A DNA stretch of 64,000 bases, from NCBI RefSeq assembly GCF_003970695.1, contig NZ_CP034570.1, forward strand, positions 1,860,001 to 1,924,000. Direction: 5' to 3'. The stretch is from Maribacter sp. MJ134. Lineage in GTDB: Bacteria > Bacteroidota > Bacteroidia > Flavobacteriales > Flavobacteriaceae. This document shows, piece by piece, positions 8,827 to 17,430 of the stretch. Numbering within the stretch: the stretch's first letter is position 1; each line of letters opens with the position of its first letter. Below the pieces are notes generated by a model. It saw only the letters and a program-made list of their open reading frames with translations, made no database searches and was not told the DNA's origin. A program made the translations under genes and the position numbers.

Positions 8827-9750
8827 TTAAGCCAAAGTTTCTTTCTTTGTTATACTCTTATTTGACCAATACCCCGCGAGCAACAGGCCTGAGACCAAAT
8901 GCCAAATACCCCAAAAGGCTGTAAGTAGCGCCATTCCGCCAAGACCATCGAAAAAAGTGAAAATCAGCAATAAACCCAATCCTGAATTCTGTATTCCGGT
9001 TTCAATGGTAATGGATTTACTGTTTTTCCGATTCAGTTTAAAAATTTTACTAATGGAAAACCCTGTGAAAAATGCCAATAAATTATGGAGTACCACAATC
9101 CAAAACACATAAAAAATATAGTCCATAAAAATATCGCTATTGTTGTATAATGCAAGAAATACGAGGGCTATAAAAAATAGTAGGGATAAGGGTTTTAAAC
9201 CTTTTGCGAGTATTAAGGCCAACTTAGGCTTAAAATGATGCAAGGACATTCCAAGCAGTAGTGGCACTCCTAAGAGGAGCGCAACGAGTTTTACCATCTC
9301 CAATGGGGAAATAGCAACGGCCTCTAGAATCTTTGCAGTCGGTTGATAGAGTGATCCCCAAAATTCTAAACTTAAGGGCGTCATAATCACGGCCAGAAGC
9401 GTGGCTATGGCGGTAAGACAAACAGAAAGCGCACTATTACCTCCTGCCAAATGGGTAATGAAATTGGAAATATTACCACCGGGACAAGCGGCGACCATTA
9501 TCATTCCTAAAGCAATACTGGGGTAAGGTTTCAAAATAAGAATCAGGATAAAAGTTGTGACCGGCAATAATACGAACTGACTTAAAACACCTATTAGAAT
9601 GGGCTTGGGATTGGACCAAAGTTCTTTAAAATCCTTTATGGAAATCTCAAGGGCAACCCCGAACATCACAAATGCCAAGACTACGTTTAAAACCCATAGT
9701 GATCCGCTATCAAAATTAATATGTACGTTATCTAAAAGTACGTCCCTCAA
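8827..9750 (-). CDS. BASS family transporter (bile acid:sodium symporter family)
   Basis: Polytopic inner-membrane protein, about nine to ten helices in 307 residues. Family signature in ACPGGNISNFITHLAGGN and the later TGIQNSGLG segment, the two sodium-binding crossing regions. Probably a sodium-coupled organic-anion importer; the substrate cannot be told, since bacterial members carry keto acids or sulfonated compounds among others. First gene of a two-gene operon with the acyltransferase. Confidence 0.9.
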   Translation of the reverse strand: MRDVLLDNVHINFDSGSLWVLNVVLAFVMFGVALEISIKDFKELWSNPKPILIGVLSQFVLLPVTTFILILILKPYPSIALGMIMVAACPGGNISNFITHLAGGNSALSVCLTAIATLLAVIMTPLSLEFWGSLYQPTAKILEAVAISPLEMVKLVALLLGVPLLLGMSLHHFKPKLALILAKGLKPLSLLFFIALVFLALYNNSDIFMDYIFYVFWIVVLHNLLAFFTGFSISKIFKLNRKNSKSITIETGIQNSGLGLLLIFTFFDGLGGMALLTAFWGIWHLVSGLLLAGYWSNKSITKKETLA

Positions 9751-9856
9751 AGTGTATCTAGTTGGTTAGCCTAAGCACATTGATGTTAAAAATATGGTTT
9801 ATAAGTACAAACAACAATAGAATTACACTTAACTTTATGACTCCAGAATAAAAGCT

Positions 9857-10417
9857 ATGGCAAGAACAGAGAGCAATATGTTGGCCCTTGGAACACAAGC
9901 GCCAGAATTTAGACTACCGGATACCGTTAGTGGTACAACCATGCACCTTTCGGAGATGGTAGGAAAGAATGGTACCGTTATCCTATTTATATGTAATCAT
10001 TGTCCGTTTGTGATACATGTGAATCCAGAAATTAGCAAAATGGCCAAGGAGTACCAATCGAAAGGAATTCAATTCATAGGCATCTCTAGTAACGATGTCG
10101 TTAACTATCCCCAGGACAGACCGGAATTAATGCGCGTAAAAGCCATAGAGGCAGACTACACCTTTCCCTATCTTTATGATGAAACACAAGAAGTGGCCAA
10201 AGCGTATGATGCAGCCTGTACACCAGATTTCTACCTCTTCGATAAGAACTTAAAACTTGTATATCGTGGTCAATTAGACGATTCAAGGCCAGGAAATGGC
10301 AAAGAGCTAACAGGAAAAGATTTAAGGCAAGCAATGGATGCACTACTACAGAACAAACCTATTTCTCCGGACCAAAAACCGAGCATAGGATGTAATATAA
10401 AATGGATCATTTCCTAA
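9857..10417 (+). CDS. thioredoxin-like protein (AhpC/TSA-type fold)
   Basis: 186-residue cytoplasmic protein of the thioredoxin/peroxiredoxin-like group. The N-terminal LGTQAPEFRLPDT is followed by a redox CxxC in FICNHCPFV near residue 47-50, and later the AACTPDFYLFDKN strand that presents the cis-Pro-like region. Another Cys is in SIGCNIKW at the end. No signal peptide. It is probably a thiol reductase or resolvase for peroxide stress. Stands alone, with nothing in the context to narrow the function. Confidence 0.88.
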   Translation: MARTESNMLALGTQAPEFRLPDTVSGTTMHLSEMVGKNGTVILFICNHCPFVIHVNPEISKMAKEYQSKGIQFIGISSNDVVNYPQDRPELMRVKAIEADYTFPYLYDETQEVAKAYDAACTPDFYLFDKNLKLVYRGQLDDSRPGNGKELTGKDLRQAMDALLQNKPISPDQKPSIGCNIKWIIS

Positions 10418-10566
10418 AAATGAATGGTCCTTACAATTTTCGGGCAATTCTTCCTTTTTACTTATAGGATGAGAAATACAACAAAAGTAATTTACCTATT
10501 TAAGAGTGACATTAGTTTAGAAAGACCTAAGCTTATACCCCGTTTGCCCTAGTAGTACTATCATTT

Positions 10567-11103
10567 ATGAAAGATATTATTCATTTTGAACCGCTGACCC
10601 AAGAGAAGTATGCCACTTATATTACCGTAGGAACCAAAGCCTACAACCAGCATTATAGTCACTTATGGCCAAAAGGAGATTCCGCACCGTATATTCAAAG
10701 TAGTTTTACCAAGGAAGTACTGCTTCAAGAAGAACAGGATACCAATACCCGATTATTTCTTATTCATCACAATAAAAAAACTGTAGGCATTCTAAAAATA
10801 TCCTTAAAAAAAGCATTGGATTCTTATTCCAGAGAAGAAGCACTTTACGTTGATAAAATCTATATCATAAAACAGGCTACTGGGAAAGGTATTGGCAAAA
10901 AGGTATTACAATTTGTAGAGCTGAGGGCCAAGGAACTCAAAAAGCGTATCATTTGGTTGGATACCATGCAAAAAGGACCGGCACTACATTTTTACTTAAA
11001 AAATGGCTTTAAAAAACATAGCACAACTGAAATACCCTTTCCCCAAGCCATAGAGGAGGAAAAACCGATGTTTATCATGACCAAAACTGTCTCTAAGGTA
11101 TAG
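10567..11103 (+). CDS. GNAT family N-acetyltransferase
   Basis: 178-residue acetyl-CoA-dependent acyltransferase. The acetyl-CoA loop is seen as QATGKGIGKKVLQF after the strand VDKIYII, and the C-terminal motif B as FYLKNGFKKH. The acceptor, whether protein, amine or small molecule, is not predictable. Single gene, convergent with the YfiT-like gene after a 25-base gap. Confidence 0.9.
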   Translation: MKDIIHFEPLTQEKYATYITVGTKAYNQHYSHLWPKGDSAPYIQSSFTKEVLLQEEQDTNTRLFLIHHNKKTVGILKISLKKALDSYSREEALYVDKIYIIKQATGKGIGKKVLQFVELRAKELKKRIIWLDTMQKGPALHFYLKNGFKKHSTTEIPFPQAIEEEKPMFIMTKTVSKV

Positions 11104-11128
11104 GCTCTTCGATAATAGTTTAAAAAGA

Positions 11129-11665
11129 TTACCAATCTTCCCGTTGGGCCAAATTTTTAATATGCGCAAAATGATGATTACCGTGCCATGCATATTTGGC
11201 AATATTTTCAGCTACGGAGACTTTAAAATTACCTTCTGGATGCAGATAGCATTTCTTCATATCATCTGCAGCAATGCCTTTGAGTAAAAATACCAACTTG
11301 GCATGTAGCGCTCTGATATAGTGGAGCGATAGGGAAATTGGTGCCGTACGCGCGTCAAAAAGGCTACTCCAATCTTTCTCCTCATAAGCTTTGATTAAAG
11401 GCTCATCTTCTGTAAGCGCCCATTTAAAACGGGTATAACTATGATGATGACTGTCTGCGATATGATGTACCACTTGTCTCACGGTCCATCCTCCCGGCCT
11501 ATAGGGTGTTTCCAATTGATCATTGGAAAAATCCGTGACCAAATCTTCCAAACGACTTGGCAGCGTTTCCAATTCCAGAATATATTCAGAAATCTGTTCT
11601 GTAGTAAGCTTATCCGGACAATTGAATTTCCCAATAGGATAACGTAAGTCTCTCATATTTTCCAT
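11129..11665 (-). CDS. DinB/YfiT-like metal-dependent (bacillithiol-transferase-type) protein
   Basis: 178 residues of the DinB four-helix fold, YfiT subgroup. The start region DLRYPIGKFNCP and the motif WTVRQVVHHIADSHHHSY are diagnostic, and a second histidine cluster WHGNHHFAHI completes the metal site. Relatives in Bacillus conjugate bacillithiol; Bacteroidota also make bacillithiol, so that role is plausible but inferred. A start three codons later (MRDLRYP) is possible. Confidence 0.88.
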   Translation of the reverse strand: MENMRDLRYPIGKFNCPDKLTTEQISEYILELETLPSRLEDLVTDFSNDQLETPYRPGGWTVRQVVHHIADSHHHSYTRFKWALTEDEPLIKAYEEKDWSSLFDARTAPISLSLHYIRALHAKLVFLLKGIAADDMKKCYLHPEGNFKVSVAENIAKYAWHGNHHFAHIKNLAQREDW

Positions 11666-11732
11666 ACTTTAAAAATACTAAACTTTAATACATTTTTAAC
11701 CCTTGATAAAACAGAAGCATTAATTAATCTAC

Positions 11733-11740
11733 TAATTTTG
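11733..11740 (+). promoter_or_regulatory. TAATTTTG -7 box of the peroxiredoxin gene
   Basis: Exact TAnnTTTG match 26 bases upstream of the ATG at 11766. No -33 TTTG at the usual spacing was found. Confidence 0.5.
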
Positions 11741-11765
11741 TAGAGTAATTTAAATAGATACTATT

Positions 11766-12404
11766 ATGGCTACGATACGATTAGGAGATACCGCACCGAA
11801 TTTTACTGCAGAAAGCTCTGTGGGAACTCTAAATTTTTATGATTACCTAGGAGATAGTTGGGGAATATTATTCTCACATCCTGCGGATTTCACACCTGTT
11901 TGTACTACAGAATTGGGTACCGCGGCAAAATTTAAGGATGAATTTGACAAGCGGAACGTTAAAATGATTGCCTTGAGTGTAGACAGTGCAGCTTCCCATA
12001 CAGAATGGATAAAGGATATAAATGAAGTACAGCATACCGTTGTAAATTTCCCCATTATAGCGGATGAGGATAAATCCGTGTCTCATCTTTACGATATGAT
12101 ACATCCAAAGGCGGATAACAATTTAACGGTACGTTCCGTATTTATAATTGCCCCCGATAAAACCGTAAAATTAATCCTTACTTATCCTGCCTCGACAGGA
12201 CGAAACTTCTATGAGCTATTACGTGTAATAGACTCACTTCAACTCACCGCCTACCATAAAGTAGCCACTCCGGCAAATTGGGATAAAGGACAGGATGTAG
12301 TGGTGAGCCCTTCTATTCCTACTGCAGAAGCAAAGACGATCTTTAAAAAAGGTGTAGAAGAAATAAAGCCGTATTTACGAATGACGCCCGATCCTTTGGC
12401 ATAA
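11766..12404 (+). CDS. 1-Cys peroxiredoxin (Prx6 group)
   Basis: Reduces hydrogen and organic peroxides in the cytoplasm. The peroxidatic Cys46 sits in HPADFTPVCTTELG with its Thr43; it is the only cysteine in the 212 residues, so this is the 1-Cys type needing an outside thiol for recycling. The C-terminal Prx6 extension (KGVEEIKPYLRMTPDP) is present. It sits in a stretch with a thioredoxin-like gene (9857) and a putative bacillithiol-type transferase, a loose thiol/peroxide neighbourhood. Confidence 0.95.
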   Translation: MATIRLGDTAPNFTAESSVGTLNFYDYLGDSWGILFSHPADFTPVCTTELGTAAKFKDEFDKRNVKMIALSVDSAASHTEWIKDINEVQHTVVNFPIIADEDKSVSHLYDMIHPKADNNLTVRSVFIIAPDKTVKLILTYPASTGRNFYELLRVIDSLQLTAYHKVATPANWDKGQDVVVSPSIPTAEAKTIFKKGVEEIKPYLRMTPDPLA

Positions 12405-12496
12405 TTGTTGGTTTCCAAGTAGCTGTGAAGATGCAAATAAGATTACTTAACGGTAATATAACTTACTAAAAATCTTACAATTAAATATTTTAATAG

Positions 12497-12504
12497 TATC
12501 TTTG
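12497..12504 (+). promoter_or_regulatory. TATCTTTG -7 box of the cold-shock gene
   Basis: Exact TAnnTTTG match, 30 bases before the ATG at 12535. The leader is too short for an E. coli-type cold-shock thermosensor. Confidence 0.55.
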
Positions 12505-12534
12505 CACTTTAATTAATATATAATTTTTTCTATT

Positions 12535-12729
12535 ATGAGTAAAGGAACAGTAAAATTCTTCAATGATTCCAAAGGATATGGTTTCATCACTGAAGATGGT
12601 TCAAACGAAGATCATTTTGTACACATTTCTGGCTTAATCGACGAAGTTCGAGAAGGTGATGTTGTGGAATTTGAACTACAACAAGGTAAAAAAGGATTAA
12701 ACGCCGTTAATGTGAAAGTAGTTGACTAG
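12535..12729 (+). CDS. cold-shock domain protein (CspA family)
   Basis: 64-residue single OB-fold RNA/ssDNA chaperone. RNP1 is KGYGFIT and RNP2 is DHFVHIS; the N-terminus SKGTVKFFNDSKGYG is canonical. Length matches the family exactly. Own promoter box and own terminator, so monocistronic. Confidence 0.96.
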   Translation: MSKGTVKFFNDSKGYGFITEDGSNEDHFVHISGLIDEVREGDVVEFELQQGKKGLNAVNVKVVD

Positions 12730-12755
12730 GTAAAGATTTAACTTTTTTATAGTAT

Positions 12756-12785
12756 AAGCCTGAACAAATGTTCAGGCTTTTTTTA
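12756..12785 (+). terminator. Rho-independent terminator of the cold-shock gene
   Basis: Perfect 10-bp stem AAGCCTGAAC/GTTCAGGCTT with a 4-base loop followed by TTTTTTAT. Confidence 0.9.
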
Positions 12786-12826
12786 TATTTAAATTTTAAA
12801 ACCGTAAGAAATAAGTTACTTTTTTC

Positions 12827-12834
12827 TAATTTTG
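12827..12834 (+). promoter_or_regulatory. TAATTTTG -7 box before a microprotein gene
   Basis: Exact TAnnTTTG match lying after the cold-shock terminator and 80 bases before the microprotein ATG at 12915. It supports independent transcription of that short ORF. Confidence 0.4.
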
Positions 12835-12914
12835 TTTAACGTTTACGCAACCATTACTATTTTTCGCATCTAAAAAGTAAACATAAGAGTTCCCCAAGAA
12901 CTTAAACCCAATCC

Positions 12915-13001
12915 ATGAGTACTTTTTTTGCAGTTTTTCTTTTCTTAGTTTTCTTGAATGCCTTAATGCTTATAGGCAGTTTATGGAGCGAAAGAAAATA
13001 A
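12915..13001 (+). CDS. 28-residue single-span membrane microprotein
   Basis: Short ORF starting MSTFFAVFLFLVFLN and ending in a basic tail SERK. One hydrophobic helix fills residues 4-23. It aligns without gaps with two other tiny ORFs in this window (13082 and 28897): T3, F4, N15, S22 and L23 are identical in all three, and each is followed by a short, mostly basic tail. That shared pattern, with a promoter box upstream, is the reason to call it. No function can be assigned. Confidence 0.55.
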   Translation: MSTFFAVFLFLVFLNALMLIGSLWSERK

Positions 13002-13081
13002 TTCACCTATTGCTTTTTTTAAAGTAGGGTTTTTCTTCTGAGGGTTGTTATATGACCAATAAGGATTATAAACCCATACCT

Positions 13082-13165
13082 ATGAAAACTTTTTTAATTA
13101 TCGTCTGTATTTTGTTGCTGGTCAATATTGTTCTTTTTCTGTTCAGTCTAACCAAGGCAAAATAA
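13082..13165 (+). CDS. 27-residue single-span membrane microprotein
   Basis: ORF starting MKTFLIIVCILLLVN and ending SLTKAK. It is one membrane helix with the conserved Asn at position 15 and Ser-Leu at 22-23, matching the microproteins at 12915 and 28897. It lies 80 bases after the first one and ends right at a terminator hairpin. No function known to me. Confidence 0.55.
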   Translation: MKTFLIIVCILLLVNIVLFLFSLTKAK

Positions 13166-13199
13166 AAACACCCTGATAAAATCAAGGTGTTTTTTATTA
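13164..13199. terminator. bidirectional terminator between microprotein and PPIase genes
   Basis: Stem ACACCCTGAT/ATCAAGGTGT with one mismatch, flanked by an A-run and a T-run. It can serve both convergent genes. Confidence 0.75.
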
Positions 13200-13228
13200 T
13201 TAAAATGCTACTTTTTAGCTCACTGCCG

Positions 13229-14161
13229 TTATCCCACGTTCATTAATTCCACATCGAATATCAGTGTTGCATTCGGAGGAATAACTCCACCAGCTCCTGC
13301 GCTACCATAGGCTAAATCAGACGGAATCACGAACCGCGCCTTGTCCCCTACTTTCAAAAGTCCAATACCTTCATCCCATCCTGGAATTACTTGACCAACC
13401 CCTAATTGAAAATCTATAGGAGAATTTCTTTTATATGAAGAATCAAATACCTGACCGTTCAATAAAGAACCCTCATAATGTACGGATACCTTTTTACCAC
13501 TTTCGGCTTTTGCGCCACTACCCTTCTGAATCATTTTATAACGTAATCCAGAGTCGGTAGCCTCAAAACCTGCCGCAACTTTATCCAACTCGGCGGCTTG
13601 TGCTGCTTTTGCAGCTGCTATACGCTCTTTTCCAGAAGCTTCAAACTTATCAAAAGCTGCTACAGCATCCCAGTTCTTGGCCTCATCACCTACTCTTACA
13701 ATTTCAACAGTGTCCAAACTATCCCCTTGGGCAATGCTATCCACCACTTCTTGTCCGGATGCCACATGTCCAAAAACAGTATGTTTGTTATCCAACCAAG
13801 GTGTAGGAACATGTGTTATAAAGAACTGACTTCCATTAGTTCCTGGACCTGCATTGGCCATGGATAGCACTCCCGGCTCACTGTGGTCTAGCTCTGGATG
13901 AAATTCATCATCGAACTTATAACCGGCGTCACCGGTACCGGTACCCTGCGGGCAACCCCCTTGTATCATAAAATCAGGAATGACCCTGTGAAATTTTAGT
14001 CCGTTGTAGTACGGCTCGCCTTTTCCCTTAACCGAATTTTCTTTATCCCCTTCGGCAAGACCAACAAAGTTACCTACTGTTCCCGGAGTTTTATCGTGTG
14101 TTAATTTTACTAATATTTCGCCTTTTGATGTGTTGAATTTGGCATAAATTCCATCTTCCAT
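13229..14161 (-). CDS. cyclophilin-FKBP fusion peptidyl-prolyl isomerase
   Basis: Protein-folding enzyme with two unrelated PPIase domains in one 310-residue chain. Residues 1-165 are a cyclophilin ([28 protein letters not shown]); residues about 215-310 are an FKBP domain ([38 protein letters not shown]). A short alanine/lysine-rich linker joins them. No signal peptide, so probably cytoplasmic. This order matches the dual-family immunophilin (CFBP type) described from Flavobacterium. Convergent with the microprotein gene. Confidence 0.95.
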   Translation of the reverse strand: MEDGIYAKFNTSKGEILVKLTHDKTPGTVGNFVGLAEGDKENSVKGKGEPYYNGLKFHRVIPDFMIQGGCPQGTGTGDAGYKFDDEFHPELDHSEPGVLSMANAGPGTNGSQFFITHVPTPWLDNKHTVFGHVASGQEVVDSIAQGDSLDTVEIVRVGDEAKNWDAVAAFDKFEASGKERIAAAKAAQAAELDKVAAGFEATDSGLRYKMIQKGSGAKAESGKKVSVHYEGSLLNGQVFDSSYKRNSPIDFQLGVGQVIPGWDEGIGLLKVGDKARFVIPSDLAYGSAGAGGVIPPNATLIFDVELMNVG

Positions 14162-14263
14162 AGTACTAATTTTTAATGAGCGGCAAAGATATGGAAAAGT
14201 TGGGAGTTAACCTTTTGGGTTTAGAGTTTGAAATCTACTAGTGATATGATTTTAAAACAATAC

Positions 14264-15679
14264 CTACTCCCCTTTCGAAACATCAGTACCATAGGCATCA
14301 AAAAGATAAATAAGACTGGTCATAGCGGCGGCGCCCAGTTCCAATTCTCTTTTATTTACGTGCTCAAAAGTATCGTTCTCTGCATGGTGGTAATCAAAAT
14401 ACCGCTGAGAATCCGGTCGTAGTCCGGCTAAAACTATATTTTCGTTCTTCAATGGACCAATATCCGCACCACTGCCTCCTTTGGTAAACAAGTTCGTCAG
14501 ATAAGGTTCAAAAAGATGCGCCCAGGACTTTACTTGTTGAAAACTGTCATCCGTAGTATCAAATGAAAATCCCCTTGGGGTAAATCCCCCAGAATCACTC
14601 TCCAAGGCAAAAATATGGTTCTCCTTATTCGCTAGAGCTACCTCAGCATACTTCTTGCCACCTCTTAGGCCATTTTCCTCGTTCATAAAAAGAACGGCCC
14701 TAATCGTACGCTTGGGTCGATAATCTGTTTTCTTCAAGATTCGCAATACCTCCATACTCTGTACGCACCCAGCGCCATCATCATGCGAACCATCACCCAA
14801 ATCCCAAGAATCTAAATGACCGCCTACGACAAGTATCTCGTCCGGATAGGTACTTCCCTTTATTTCTCCAATCACATTAAAGGACTGCACATCGGGAAAC
14901 TGCTTGCAGTTCTGTTTAAAATAGAATAGTATTTCTGGATTCAGTTTTACCGCGGTACTCAATAGGTCGGCAGCATTGGTACTAATGGCCGCCGCGGGGA
15001 TTCGTTCCGCTTCCGGCAAGTCTCCATAGCCCATACCTCCGGTATGCGGAAAATCGTCCAAACGAAGGTTCATAGAACGCACAATGACCCCAAGAGCACC
15101 GTATTTTGAAGCGGCTACAGCACCTCTACCCCTTTGGTCTACGGCTCCGGAATACGCAGAAAAGGTATTGATCAGTTTAGCATCCATAGGACGGTTGTAA
15201 AAAACAATTTTTCCTTGGATTTTTTCTCTTCCCAGAGACTCCAGTTCCTCTAGCCCTTGTACCTCTATGATTTTGGCCTTAATACCCTTTTGCGGTGTAG
15301 GTACAGAACCACCAAGTGCGGTGATAGGTACATTTGTTGTAACCCCCGGTGTGGTTTCAAAATAGGCGAATTCCGGTGTACCCCTTACCCATTTGGGTAC
15401 CATTACCGGCTGTAACCATACGCGGTCCAAGCCTAGGGAATCTAATTGCGATTTGGTATAGTTTACGGCTTGTTCTGCCTGTATAGAACCCGAAAGACGT
15501 CCACCAATCTGATTGGAAAGGTAATTTAACCAATCATACGCCTTTCCATCTTCCAGTGCGGTATCGTAAATTTTACGAATCTGAATCTCGTCTTTGTTCT
15601 GGGCCTGGACTGTACCTGTTAAAAAAAGTAATAATGCCAGTAGACCTATCTTATTTTTCACCTTGTAGTTGATTTTCAT
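14264..15679 (-). CDS. secreted M28 family zinc aminopeptidase with PA domain
   Basis: Exported peptidase of 471 residues, with a signal peptide ending VQAQ. A PA insert lies around 130-240. The co-catalytic zinc site is seen in GGHLDSWDLGDGSHDDGAG and MNEENGLRGG. Relatives are carboxypeptidase Q-like or aminopeptidases that cleave short peptides in the periplasm. Its start lies inside the end of the upstream PPK2 gene (29-base overlap), so the two are co-transcribed. Confidence 0.93.
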   Translation of the reverse strand: MKINYKVKNKIGLLALLLFLTGTVQAQNKDEIQIRKIYDTALEDGKAYDWLNYLSNQIGGRLSGSIQAEQAVNYTKSQLDSLGLDRVWLQPVMVPKWVRGTPEFAYFETTPGVTTNVPITALGGSVPTPQKGIKAKIIEVQGLEELESLGREKIQGKIVFYNRPMDAKLINTFSAYSGAVDQRGRGAVAASKYGALGVIVRSMNLRLDDFPHTGGMGYGDLPEAERIPAAAISTNAADLLSTAVKLNPEILFYFKQNCKQFPDVQSFNVIGEIKGSTYPDEILVVGGHLDSWDLGDGSHDDGAGCVQSMEVLRILKKTDYRPKRTIRAVLFMNEENGLRGGKKYAEVALANKENHIFALESDSGGFTPRGFSFDTTDDSFQQVKSWAHLFEPYLTNLFTKGGSGADIGPLKNENIVLAGLRPDSQRYFDYHHAENDTFEHVNKRELELGAAAMTSLIYLFDAYGTDVSKGE

Positions 15680-16532
15680 AGGTTTCTAAATTAGCCATTA
15701 TTTTAGCGTCCAAGGCTGGCTCCCTGATATCTTTGTATTTTTTTAACCTTTCTAACAGGATTGTAGCGACAATGACCCGAGCCGCTTTTTTATTATCGGC
15801 CGGAATGACATCCCAAGGCGCATGTTCTTTTGAAGTATTGTTGATGGCTTCCTCGTAACAAGATTGATAGGCCTCCCATAATTTTCGTTCTTTTAAATCT
15901 CCTGGAGAAAATTTCCAGTGTTTTTCCTTAATGGCCAACCTACGCAACAACCGCTGACGCTGTTCCTCTTTGGAGAGATGAAGGAAAAACTTAAAAATAA
16001 TAGTACCGTTCTCGAACAAATGCCTTTCAAAATTATTGATCTGTTCAAAACGCTTGTCCCAGAATTCTTGTTGTATATCCACAACGGAATGTATGCCAGG
16101 TATACGCTCTCCCAAAATGTATTCCGGATGTACCCTGGTCACCAATACGTTTTCATAGTGTGTTCTATTGAATACCCCGAATTTACCTTTGGCCGGTAAT
16201 GCTATATAGTGTCTCCATAAATAATTATGGTCCAGTTCCAATTCCGTAGGCACCTTAAAACTGTGTACCTCAACACCACTGACATTGAAATCCTTAAAGA
16301 CCTCACGAATAAGACTATCCTTACCGGAGGTATCCATGCCTTGCAGACAAATAAGAACGCTATACTTTCCGTGAGCATAGAGCATATCTTGAAATTCACC
16401 CAGTTCTCTCCTAGTTATCTTAAGGTCTTTTTTTAGTTGTTTATCCGAAAGTCCAAAATCTTCTCGTGTGGGAACTTCTGAAATTTTCATCGGTCCCGTG
16501 ACCCTATACGCACTACTATTTATATAATCCAT
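15651..16532 (-). CDS. polyphosphate kinase 2 family protein
   Basis: Transfers phosphate between polyphosphate and nucleotides. Walker A GMDTSGKDSLIR near residue 65, then FNRTHYENVLVTRVH, the lid-proximal motif of class III PPK2 enzymes that act on both AMP and ADP, and KEHAPWDVIPADNKKAAR near the end. 293 residues is normal. Class III assignment is from the motif and thus an inference. First gene of an operon with the M28 peptidase. Confidence 0.93.
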   Translation of the reverse strand: MDYINSSAYRVTGPMKISEVPTREDFGLSDKQLKKDLKITRRELGEFQDMLYAHGKYSVLICLQGMDTSGKDSLIREVFKDFNVSGVEVHSFKVPTELELDHNYLWRHYIALPAKGKFGVFNRTHYENVLVTRVHPEYILGERIPGIHSVVDIQQEFWDKRFEQINNFERHLFENGTIIFKFFLHLSKEEQRQRLLRRLAIKEKHWKFSPGDLKERKLWEAYQSCYEEAINNTSKEHAPWDVIPADNKKAARVIVATILLERLKKYKDIREPALDAKIMANLETYENQLQGEK

Positions 16533-16727
16533 ACCGAAATATAAAAGATTTAATTTTTGAAATAGGTTAAAAGGTCAAAAAAAGATGGTCATTAAACCCT
16601 TGAAATATACATTTCAACCAATAAACGTAAATGGCAGCCTTTCCATCGAATAAAAAGTGCTACTAGGGCCTCCCGTGATTAACTTTATACTTGTAAAAGT
16701 CCCAAATTTTACGCCAAATCTTTTATA

Positions 16728-17423
16728 ATGAACAAAACCTACATTTACTCATACGCTATTGTGGCGTTCCTCCTTTTTTCTTCTTTTAAAGGTAGTACGG
16801 AATGTGAATATGCCGGTGCCAATATTGATTTTGCAAGAACCAAAACAGAAAAAGCTATCGCGATTGATGATATCAACCAAGCGCGTTATTTGGCCTACAA
16901 AGCCTTAAATGCTATTGAAAAATCAAAAAAGCAATTGGAAATCTGTGGATGTGAGTTCGCAGAGCAAAATTTACTAGAGGGACTTAAGAATTTGAAACTG
17001 GCGACCAAAGCAACTACACTAGATGCTACGCGGATATATTTATTACGTTCTTTAGAGAATACCATGGGTAGTCTAAACGCCTTACAGGACCATCATTTGC
17101 ACAAAGTAAAATTTAACGAAAGTATGGCAATCATTGATACCGTTGATACGGCCTCCAATGGTTCTGCTACAGCTAAGAAACCCGTAAAATTACTATATCA
17201 AAAGATAGACGCTTCTTTAGAAAAATATAGTGTATCCTTGAGCAAAGTTGTAGAAACGGTAAATTGTAAAGAAGCACGCGCCTTTACTTCTAGAATTATA
17301 GAACATTGCGAAAAGGAACTATTAAGGGATAACCTATCCGAAGGTAAAATATATTACAACCTTAGAACAAAAGAAATAACCCTTGCGGCGCATCGTCGTA
17401 TTGGAACCTGCGCTGCCAAATAA
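16728..17423 (+). CDS. exported protein of unknown function, cysteine-bearing
   Basis: 231 residues with a signal peptide (cleavage near FKGS). The mature part is predicted mostly helical, with several cysteines (TECEYAG, ICGCEFAEQN, NCKEARA, EHCEK, GTCAAK) likely to form disulfides in the periplasm. Two similar-looking helical halves may be present. I do not recognise a family. A TATACTTG box at 16686-16693 may be its promoter. Convergent with the response regulator with only 7 bases between stops. Confidence 0.75.
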   Translation: MNKTYIYSYAIVAFLLFSSFKGSTECEYAGANIDFARTKTEKAIAIDDINQARYLAYKALNAIEKSKKQLEICGCEFAEQNLLEGLKNLKLATKATTLDATRIYLLRSLENTMGSLNALQDHHLHKVKFNESMAIIDTVDTASNGSATAKKPVKLLYQKIDASLEKYSVSLSKVVETVNCKEARAFTSRIIEHCEKELLRDNLSEGKIYYNLRTKEITLAAHRRIGTCAAK

Positions 17424-17430
17424 GATTTCT

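Noticed and set aside
12730..12755. Cold-shock RNA thermosensor
   Set aside because: The cspA leader is only about 25-30 bases long, too short for the known thermosensor.
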